A stretch of 43,318 nt of DNA from an uncultured Actinomycetes bacterium. GTDB lineage: Bacteria; Actinomycetota; Actinomycetes; Nanopelagicales; Nanopelagicaceae. The stretch is taken from contig CAIZKO010000096.1 of NCBI GenBank assembly GCA_903933585.1, forward strand, positions 1 to 43,318. The letters are read 5' to 3'. This document shows, in pieces, positions 7,614-18,100 of this stretch. Under the pieces are notes generated by a model. It was given only the letters and a program-made list of their open reading frames with translations, made no database searches and was not told where the DNA came from. The position numbers and the translations under genes were made by a program. Position 1 is the first letter of the stretch; each line of letters starts with the position of its first letter.

Positions 7614-8993
7614 ATGAGCGCAAGTGGCGATAGATATAAGAGCGCTTTACAGCTAGCAGCAAAGCATGCGCAATCATGGCTCGACTCGATTCCAACGCGT
7701 GATGTAAATCCTGCGCGAAACGCTAATGAGATAAGCATCGATTTCGGTACTGACTTACCAGATGGACCAACTGACCCATCCGTTGTTATAGAAAAACTGG
7801 CAACGGCAGGTGAAGCAGGTTTAATGGCTATGGGTTCTGGACGTTTCTTTGGGTGGGTAATTGGCGGGACGCTCCCCGCATCGCTAGGTGCTGATTGGTT
7901 AGTGAGTACTTGGGATCAGAACAGTGCATCCCGAATAGCCACCCCAACTACTGCCGCAGTGGAAGAAATCGCCGCTAAATGGTTATTGGATTTACTTGGG
8001 TTACCCGCAACTGCGGATGTCGGATTTCCAACAGGAGGAATGATGGCAAACTTCACCGGATTGATATCTGCACGTCAAAAAGTTTTGACAGATGTTGGCT
8101 GGGATCTGGACCGCTTGGGATTGAATGGTGCTCCACCAATTCGCGTCTTTGTCGGGGCAGAGCGGCATGACACAGTTGATCGAGCACTTCGCTACATAGG
8201 CTTGGGAGCGCCGGCTGAAGTTGACGTTGACGATCAAGGTCGAGTAAGAGTTGATGCACTCAAAGCGGCACTAGAGAGTGGCTCTGGTCCAACGATTGTC
8301 GTATTGCAGGCCGGAAATCTGCACTCAGGCGCGTTCGACCCATTTCGCCAAGCAATTGAGTTAGCGCATAAACATGGCGCCTGGGTTCACGTTGATGGGG
8401 CATTTGGTCTGTGGGCCCTGGCATCACCAGAGCTCCGTCCAGCACTCGATGGAATTGAATTGGCAGATTCTTGGGCGACTGATGCCCACAAGACGCTCAA
8501 TGTTCCCTATGACTGTGGAGTTTCGATAGTTGCTCACCGGGCCGCGATAAGAAGCACATTCGGCGTGCATGCGAGTTACCTGATTCTCGCGGATGACGAT
8601 CGAGGGGATCCATCGGAGAAGGTTCCCGAATTTTCTAGAAGGGCCCGCGGAGTTCCAGTCTGGGCTGCGATTCTTTCACTGGGCCGCAACGGCATATCTG
8701 AACTGGTTAATCGTCTGGTTACCAATGCTCGCTTGATGGCGAAAGGATTGTCTGAAATCGAAGGGTGCGAAGTGCTAAACGAGATTGCATTTACCCAAGT
8801 GTGTTTCGCTTTCGAGAACGATCAACGCACTGATGAGATCTGTGCAAAATTGATTGCTGATAAGTCGGTGTGGATCTCGGGATCGAAGTGGCGCGGTCGG
8901 AGTGTGCTTCGCGTATCTGTAAGTAACTGGTCGACGAATTCAGATGATGTCGCTGCAGCAGTTAGGGCGGTGCGAATTGCCGCGCAACAATGA
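7614..8993 (+). CDS. Group II PLP-dependent amino-acid decarboxylase
   Basis: A 459-aa enzyme of the glutamate/aromatic-amino-acid decarboxylase superfamily. H185 in AERHDTVDRA would stack on the cofactor ring. D261 and A263 in HVDGAFG contact the pyridine nitrogen. K293 in TDAHKTLNVPYDCG is the Schiff-base lysine. A segment, PTGGMMAN, marks the PLP phosphate region. The length is typical. Substrate identity (aromatic amino acid, glutamate, or other) is not decided by these motifs. The ribosome-binding site AAAGGAAC lies 6-8 bases before the ATG. It is separated from the giant adhesin gene by 194 bp and is probably monocistronic. Confidence 0.85.
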   Translation: MSASGDRYKSALQLAAKHAQSWLDSIPTRDVNPARNANEISIDFGTDLPDGPTDPSVVIEKLATAGEAGLMAMGSGRFFGWVIGGTLPASLGADWLVSTWDQNSASRIATPTTAAVEEIAAKWLLDLLGLPATADVGFPTGGMMANFTGLISARQKVLTDVGWDLDRLGLNGAPPIRVFVGAERHDTVDRALRYIGLGAPAEVDVDDQGRVRVDALKAALESGSGPTIVVLQAGNLHSGAFDPFRQAIELAHKHGAWVHVDGAFGLWALASPELRPALDGIELADSWATDAHKTLNVPYDCGVSIVAHRAAIRSTFGVHASYLILADDDRGDPSEKVPEFSRRARGVPVWAAILSLGRNGISELVNRLVTNARLMAKGLSEIEGCEVLNEIAFTQVCFAFENDQRTDEICAKLIADKSVWISGSKWRGRSVLRVSVSNWSTNSDDVAAAVRAVRIAAQQ

Positions 8994-9187
8994 GGTAACG
9001 AGAAGTAATTAGATTTTGTATTTAGATTCTCTATTTAAATTTGCTGCAGGGGTAGCACTCCCGCCTTTCATTGTTGCCTAAATCATGGGTTCACTTTCTG
9101 TCTAGATATTTACACTAATTAATTAATAGGTCGCGACCGCTTCTTAAAGAATTTTTCTTTGAAGGTGGCCACGAGACAGAGGCTAAA
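8994..9187. other. Intergenic region before the giant secreted-protein gene
   Basis: The 194 bp are AT-rich, with the run TTTACACTAATTAATTAATAG near 9108-9129, where a promoter for the long gene is likely. No hairpin with a U-tract after the decarboxylase gene was found. An AGAGG sequence just before the GTG at 9188 could serve as the ribosome-binding site. Confidence 0.3.
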
Positions 9188-12100
9188 GTGGTTAACGATC
9201 GCTGGCGCAAAGCCCTAATACTCGTGTTGAGTTTTGGCCTAGTTACTGCTTTCTTATCACCGGTCCAAGCTACACATCTGCGTGGGGCGGTAGGTTCGAT
9301 TGTTTATGACCATACAGCAAAGACCGTAACAATAACTTCCACAATGGTTGAACGTAAGGATGCCTGTCCAACCTCTGGTAGTTCGGGATCTCTATGTACT
9401 TACTTTGCTTTCCCAACAATGTATCAAGTCAACCGTACGACCGGCACTACAACATCAGTGCAGGCTTGTGTCGGTCAAAGCACTACTCCAACTTCATCTT
9501 TGTACGACAATACAAGTCAACCTCTTTACAATATATTTACCACCACTTTTGTAATCAATGTCGCTTGTCCGAATTTCAGCACTAGCTTCGATTATTTATT
9601 TAGTCAAACCGGTAGCAATCGCATAGGTGGCATAAAGAATACGACCAATCAGGTGATTGAATTTGAGGGTCAGATCAGAATAGATGGCGCTGTAGACCGC
9701 AAAGCTCCTATCTACAACACCGGCTATATGACGGACATTCAATACAATGAAAGTCCTTCCGTCATTTTCTCCACAAATTTAAATGCGACCGGACAAAATA
9801 GTTCCGGGCAAGATGGATATTCAGTCACATATGCCTTGGTAACAAGTACCGCCAGTGCCATCGGGGGATACGGAGCAAGCGCCATTCCTTGCTCTAATTT
9901 CAACACCAGTAGCGGAATCTTGCAGATCGGTATCGCCTTTTGTTCATTAGCTGCATACCAAGCGGCATTTAAGGGTGGAACAGATACCACTCCTATCTAT
10001 TACGTACTAAAAACGACGGCGAAGGACTCGATTGGCCAATTTACAACTCGTGATGTTCTTTTATCATTTTCGAATACCTCAAATAACACTCCAACTTTAT
10101 CCAGAACGCCTAGCACAAATCCCTTGGCAATTAGCGCGGGTGCTACGACGACAATTACTTTTAACGCAGCAGATGTGGATGCTGCGCAGAAGTTGGTCTT
10201 TTCTTCGAATTCCTTGCCATCTTGGGCCACTATCTCGCCAACTCCTGGGACTCTTTCAGTATCGAATAGCTCTTCTATGACACTTACTCTTTCTCCCCCT
10301 ACCGGAACGAATTTCGCGGGAACCTTTCTAATATCCGCAACGGACAATGGCGCGTTTCCCCTAAGCGCTACGAATCAGATTGATCTGACCGTTGGCACGG
10401 GGCAACTTCCTCCTGGTCCTCCTGGTACCCCGACTACCTCGGGAAGTACCGCAACCTTTACCGAGCCAACGACTGGGGGACCGGTTGTTTCGTACTCGGC
10501 TTTTGCTACCAGTACTACTGGGTCAGGGACACTTACGGCGACCAGTTGTGATGTTCCAGTTAGTCCTGGTTCAACGAGAACATGTACCTTCGGAAGTTCG
10601 CTCACTGGGTATGGGGTGGTGATTACGGCAACGAATGCCGAAGGAAGCGCTAGTTCGCTCTCCAGCGTTACTCCGCCGGTTTTGTATACATCGATCTCAA
10701 CTCTCAGTTGGACGCAAAATTCCGCGCCTTCATCCAATTACACCTTGAGCCAGACTGGTGCTCCCATCCAGAGTTACTCAATTTCACCCGGACTTTCGAC
10801 AGCGGGCCTAAGCTTTTCAACGGTTACTGGATTAATCACAGGCACACCAACGGCGATACTTAGCGCTACTCCATACACAATTACTGGAAGCACTGGTGGT
10901 GCCACCCCCGTACTTTCAAATGGCGTAGTTATTACATTGACCGTGGCCGCGGCCGTGGTTTCCGGGAAACTTGCGCAGACAATTAGCTTCCCTTATATGG
11001 GTCGCTTCCCCAAGTTGATTGCTGCGCCAACCGTTCCCACAGTAAATACATTGCCAGGTTCGGCTTTCATTTTGGAACCGCTCAATGCATATTCATCTAG
11101 TGGCTTGCCTGTCACTTACACTGCGAGCTGTTCTTCCTATGGACAGGTTCTGTCCAGCACCATTTCTGGAACTATTTACTATTGGTTGGCATATATTCGA
11201 ACTACAAGTACTAGTGGAAATACGACCTGTACTGTTACTGCAGCACAAGCAGGTAATTCCACATACTTGGCAGCGACGAGCGTCGCTATAAAAGTTTCAG
11301 GAAATCGTGGAGCATCCAGCAACACGGTGAATCAAACATATACTGCCGCTCCGGGAATGGGCGCCATCTCGATCAACGGTGGGGGAACGACTCTTACTTT
11401 AACGACAGGATCTAGCGTTACATCTCTCAATGTGCCTTTGACCCATGCGTTGGTTCACAGTTACATCGGTACTTACTCAACCACGAGCGGTATAACCGCC
11501 TCCGAAGGTTGGACCGACTGTTCTGTAACCGGCCTACCATCTGGCCTTTCATTGGATCCATTCACCTGCCAGCTCGCCGGAATTCCTTCCGCTGCCGCTG
11601 CGAGTGCCACGTATACGGTCAATTATAGAAATCCATTTGGAACCACCACTAAGACATTCACCATGGTGGTTAACAAGGGATCTCAAGCAATCACCTTCCC
11701 AGCTATTTCAAATATGACTACCGCTAGTGCAGATCAACCCCTGACGGCTACAAATTCAGTTAGTTTGGGTAACGGGGGAAGTGCCATTACTTACAGAACG
11801 TCGAGTAGCAGCATCTGCACCATTGTGAGTGGGTCAGTGCATGCGGTCGGCAACGGAACTTGTAGCGTCACGGCGTCGGCAGCATCCAATAGTAATTACA
11901 ACGCTGCTACTGATGTCATCCGTACGATCTCAATATTAGGTGCGCCTATTCTTGCTATCAATCCGGGGAGCAGTAACGACGTTTCGGTTCCGGTGGGCGA
12001 GCACCATGCAAATTACTATCCCATCACGAATTCGGGCGGCGCAATTGCGACCTGGTCCCTCAAGGATGCAAGTGGAATCGTCATCTCGGCCTTGCCTGGT

Positions 12101-15100
12101 GATTTAGTCTTCGATTCAACAACTGGAGTGATTTCTGGTGCAGTAGAACTAGCTCAACCAAGGACCAAATACACGCTTGTAGCAACGAATGCCGCGGGCA
12201 CTGCCTCCTTTGATTTCTATTTAACTGCCACGAAGATTGATCAGACCATAACCTTCAATCCGCTTAATGGAATGGTGAAAACAGATGCTCCCCAAGGTTT
12301 ATTCGCAGTAGCAACTTCCGGGCTACCCGTGACATTCACGACCAACGATTCTGGCATTTGCACCATTACCGGCGCGGGCACGGTTCAACCGGTCGCCGCA
12401 GGAACGTGCATTGTGACAGCAGCTCAATCTGCGAACAACGGTACAGACCCAACATATAACCCAGCCGTCAGCGTTACACAGCAGTTTGTGATTAGTGATG
12501 CACTCACACCTCCGGCAATTACCTTGTCGGCAAGTAGTGCCACGGTTCAAGTCAATCAACCACTTCCATATCTATTTTCCATTTTCAACAGCGGGGGCGC
12601 TGTTGCCGCCGGTGGTTACTCCATCTCACCAGATCCAGCGACGATCTCTACTTCTCCAACCACAATTACCTTTGACACCACATGGGGCGTTTTCTCTGGC
12701 GGAAATCCTTCTCAAACCGGAACCGTTGTATTTACCATCACGGCGAATAACAGTGCGACACCAGGTGGAGTAGGTGCATCTGTTGCGACCTTCACCTTGA
12801 CCGTCGTAGCGGCGCAAGATTCGATCAGGATTTCGCCTATTAATGACTTGATTGCTGGCACTTCAGGCAATGCCACAATCTTAGGAACTTCGGTAAGCGG
12901 GCGTGGAATTACCTATTCTGCTTCACCTTCCTCTGTTTGTACTGTCGTGAGTGGCGCGCTCCATCCAGTCGGCTATGGAACTTGTACTTTGAGTGGCCAT
13001 ATAAATGGAGATTCGAATTGGAGTTCAGCGGACGCTTCCATCTCGGTAAATATTCACGCTCCACCAACCCTGAATATCACCAATAGCCCCATCGTCCTAT
13101 TAGGTGGAGCAACTTTCTCGACCTCTGTGTTAACTCAGAACTACGTAGGGGATCCAGCAACGAAATTCGAATTATTTGATTCCACTGGCTCGGGTGGTGT
13201 CAATTACACGAGTACCGGAATAGATTCTTTGAGTTTTAATCCATCCACAGGTGCGTTGACCGGTACGACAACTTCGATTAATCAATCCGCAACAATTTAT
13301 ACACTGAAAGCAACTAATCCTTTTGGCTCAGCAACCACCACATTTAGTTTGGCGATCGCAGGATTGACCCCACCGGTCATTACTGCTTCTACGCCAGACA
13401 TAACCGGCTATTACTGCGCCACTCTGCCTCCTGCTGCAAGCATCCCAGCGAGTGCGACATTCACTTGTGATTTAGCTGCCTCGTTTAACATTGCCAATAC
13501 CGGACCTGTTGCCACGGATTACATTCTTTACAATTCCGGAACGACAAATGCTGCGACTCTGCCTGCCGGAATCACATTTGATACCAACACGGGATCACTC
13601 TCTGGACTAGCAACGGCCGGTACATTTGCCAAGACATCGTACGATTTCTTCGCTCATAATTCGGCCGGAAACTCGAATAAGCTCGTCGTTTCACTCACCT
13701 TGGTTAATCAGATTTCGATTACCACCACCAATCCTGTCGTATCAGGCCCAACAGCGGGCGCTCCACTCAGCGCCCCAATTATTTCCAGCGGCGGATTTGG
13801 AGCCGTGACATGGAGTTATGCAAATAGTTCGGCGATTTGGCTCACTGTTGACTCAAATGGAAACATCGTTGGATCAGTCCCAAGTAATGCAGCCGGAACT
13901 TCCTACTCGATTGATGTGATCGCAACCGATAACGGAACTGCTTCGATGGGTGGGGCCACGAGCTTTGTCAGAACCTTTAGTGGAACGGTCGCTGCTAATA
14001 ATGCCTCGACCGATCCCGCAACACTTATAACCAACAACACGGCTACATTAAATGCGTCCAGTTCATTGGGTGGGGTTGTAACGAACTCCTTCTTCTGTTA
14101 CTCAACCACTAGCCCTGGCGCTGCATTTACGCCAAATGCCACGCGTTCGAACAAAAATTGCACCAACATCGGATCTTTGAATATAGCCAGCGGAACTACT
14201 TCGCCATTTTCTGCAGCGCTAACGACTCTTTCAGCAGCAACGACTTACTATTTCCAGTTCTTTGTAACTATCGGAGGCACTAACTACTCCGGAACACTTC
14301 GTAACTTCATCACATACGCCAACACTTTCACTATCGCAGCATCCACTACTGGAAGCGGTTCAATTTCACCAAGTGGTACAGCCACTGTAAATTACGGTTC
14401 AAACAACAGTTACACAATCACACCTTCGGCTAACTATCAGGTCACCGATGTTCTCGTGGACGGCGTATCTCAAGGCGCAATAACATCTTACGCATTCAAT
14501 GCAGTGAATCTGAATCACACCATAGCCGTAACTTTCTCACCAAACGTTTACGTAGTGACATTTGACTACAGTTCGGCGGATAGCGGAAGCCCAAGCTTGT
14601 CTTCTGTTAATTACTCATACGGATCTGCGGCATTTACTCTGCCAACTATCTCAACGCTTGTTAAGGCCAACTACACCTTTGTAGGTTGGAATACTGCTGC
14701 TGGGACGGCCGTAGGTAACGTAGCTAATCCATATACACCAACTACCACTGTCACCCTATACGCAGCATGGGCTCCTAATTATGAAATTCTATTTGATAAA
14801 GGTTCTGGCGATAGTGGAACTTTAACTACATTGACCGGGTCCGGTTCAACTATTCCACTCCCTGCATTCTCTACCGGCTCGATGGTGAAATTGGGTTATC
14901 ACTTTGCAAATTGGCTTTCCGATGATGCGGTAACCGCGTATGCAGATTCGGCCTCTATTTCTATAACCACCCCATTCATCCACACGCTGACCGCAATCTG
15001 GGCTCCAAATACTTACTCTGTCACATACGATCCTGGAGCTGGAGCGAGCGTTTCACCAACATCGGCGAGTTACACGGTGGCCGGAAGTCCACTCACCCTG

Positions 15101-18100
15101 CCTACCCCAACCAAGAGTGGCTACACCTTCGACGGATGGTTCACTGCAACCAGCGGAGGGGCGCTTATTACTTCGCCCTTCACAGTAGTAGCTGATACGA
15201 CTCTTTATGCCCAGTGGACTCAGATCTTTCATACCGTGACATATGTGCTCAACGGAGGTACCGGAACGCTTCCTACCCAAACCCTCATCGCAGAGGGTGC
15301 AAGTTTTACTACAGCGCTAAGCACTGGGTTTACGAAAGCCGGATACACCTTTAATCAATGGAACGATGGTCATGCAGACTATTTGGCTGGGGTTAGTTAC
15401 ACGATGTCGACTTCAGATGTCGTGCTCACGGCAACTTGGACTGCGGACACTTTGGTTGTCACATTTAACAGTCAAGGAGGAAGCGTCGTTTCTGCAGGTT
15501 CCACCACAACAGGAGGGACAATCGCCTCGGCCCCTGCAGATCCAACTCGTACTGGATATACCTTTAATGGCTGGTTTGTAGCAACTACAGGTGGCACCGC
15601 CGTTGTATTTCCTTATACCCACGGACGGACATCTGACTTCACTTTATATGCCCAATGGACCGTTACTCCTTACACCGTTACGTTTACATTCGACTTAAAC
15701 AATTTCGGCCGGGTCGGTCCTGGATCGTTGAATCTCGGACCATGGGTCGAAAGCAATACGACCGCATTTAGCCTATATGGCGCTAGCAACGTCGCAGGAC
15801 TCGGACCAGATCCTGCAGATCCCCTATATGGCTGGACAACCAATGCGGATGGTTCCGGTCAGTTCTTTGCCCAAGGATTCTTGATGAGCTCTGTCGGCGC
15901 ATACTTTGCCAGCGCTGGGGACGTAACTCTCTATGCCAAATGGTCTTTAGATTCAAACACTGTTACTTACTCGCTTAACGGTGGAACCGGCACCCTTCCT
16001 ACTCACGCGCCGGTTATCGATTTCGGCACCTTCACTACTGCATCTAGCGCTGGTATCACTAAAACTGGATACACATTTGGCGGCTGGAATGATGGTTCCA
16101 ATACTTACGCGGCTGGTGTCACCTATACGATGGCAATCGGAAATGTCACACTCAGCGCAGTTTGGAACGCAATTGCGCAACCCATTACTTATTTGCCAGG
16201 TGGAGCAACAGGAAGCGCACCTTCTTCACCAACCTCCGTCGCTTATGGTTCAACTTTTATAGTTCCTGCAAACACATTTAATTACACGGGCTACACCTTC
16301 GCTGGCTGGTCAGATGGGATGGATACGTATCTAGCAGGCGCTACTTATCCATTGTCAGGAACTATCTCTGGAACTGTGACACTCACTGCGACATGGAGTG
16401 CGGATAGTCAAGCAATCTCGTATCAAGCTGGGGGAGCAGGCGGGAGTGCTCCACTTTCCCCAACATCAGTTGCCTATGGCTCAACCTTTATAGTTCCAGC
16501 CAATAGTTACACAAATCCTGGTTACACATTTACCGGGTGGTTTGATGGTGCACTGACCTATCAACCTGGAGATACCTACCCAGTGACAGGAACTATTTCT
16601 GGTGGTGTAACTCTCACGGCAACCTGGAGTGCCAATACATTTACCGTCACCTACGACAGCCAAGGAGGCAGTTCAATCTCAGCCAGTTCCACTACCTCTG
16701 GCGGATCGATTGCTAATCCCGGTACACCTACTCGCCCTGGCTACTCCTTTAATGGGTGGTTTGTTTCGGCTTCAACAGGTACAGCTATCACCTTCCCTTA
16801 TACCCACGGTCAGATCGCGGCCTTCACGCTCTATGCCCAGTGGGCTCAAATAACTTACACATTCACGTACAGTGCTGGAGCGAACGGTTCTCTTACGGGA
16901 AATACAACGCAGATAGTTAATGCAGGTAGCAATGGTTCTGCAGTGACGGCAGTTGCGAATGCTGGATACGGCTTTGTATCGTGGAGCGATTCATCAACTG
17001 CTAATCCACGTACCGACCTGGCTGCTTCGTCTGATATCACCGTGACCGCGAGTTTTGCCCTCAATCCAACACACTCCGTTACCTATTCACTTGGTGGGGG
17101 AACAGGAACTCTCCCTACTCAAGCCGATGTTCCGGAAGGTGCCACGTTTAATACTTCAATTAGCACAGGGCTTTCTAGAGCGGGCTATACCTTTAGTGTG
17201 TGGAGCGATGGGTCGGCCACATATGCAGCCGGTGCTCCTTATGTGATGTCGACCGGCAACATCTCGCTCACCGCTATATGGAATCCAAATACGCTCACTG
17301 TCTTTTATGATACTCAGGGCGGCAGCGCAATTTCGAATGGTTCCACGACCACCGGCGGGGTCATCGCGACATCCCCAGGAACTCCGACTCTCGCTGGATA
17401 CGCTTTCACTGGGTGGTTTGAGACCTCATCTGGCGGAAGCGCAATCACATTTCCTTATAGCCATGGGCAGGTCGTGGATTTCACCTTGTATTCGCAGTGG
17501 AGCACCATTGTTTATTCCTTCTCCTATAGTGCAGCATCCAATGGCTCTCTAACAGGTAGTACTTCGCAGATAGTTGCCAGCGGTAGAGATGGTTCTACTG
17601 TTACAGCCGTCCCTTATGCTGGATATCACTTTGTTTCTTGGAGTGATTCGGTAGGAACTGCGGCACGCACCGATCTTGCTGCTTCGGGAAATATTAACGT
17701 GACAGCGAATTTTGCAATGAATGCAACTCATGCCGTCACATATTCCCTCGGTGGAGGAAGTGGGACGCTTCCAACTCAGGGTGATGTTGCCGAAGGCGGA
17801 GTCTTCACTACGGCATCTAGCACGGGATTAACGAAGACCGACTTCACCTTTAACTCTTGGAGCGATGGACTCAACACTTATACGGCGGGAAGTAATTACA
17901 CCATGTCGACAGTCGATGTAACTTTGACTGCGATGTGGAGCCCTTCAACTTTCACCGTGACTTTTGATACTCAGGGACATGGCGTTGCAGTTGCACCGCG
18001 AACACACGTGACAACAATCCTCTTTGCTGATCTACCTGCCGAAAGCAATGATGGAGCTTTCTCCTTTATGGGATGGTCTGAATCTCCAATTGGTATCGTA

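Noticed and set aside
10375-10737. Antisense open frames within the giant gene
   Set aside because: Low-complexity Thr/Ser/Gly-rich coding sequence tends to leave the opposite strand open; no start signal or family match was seen.
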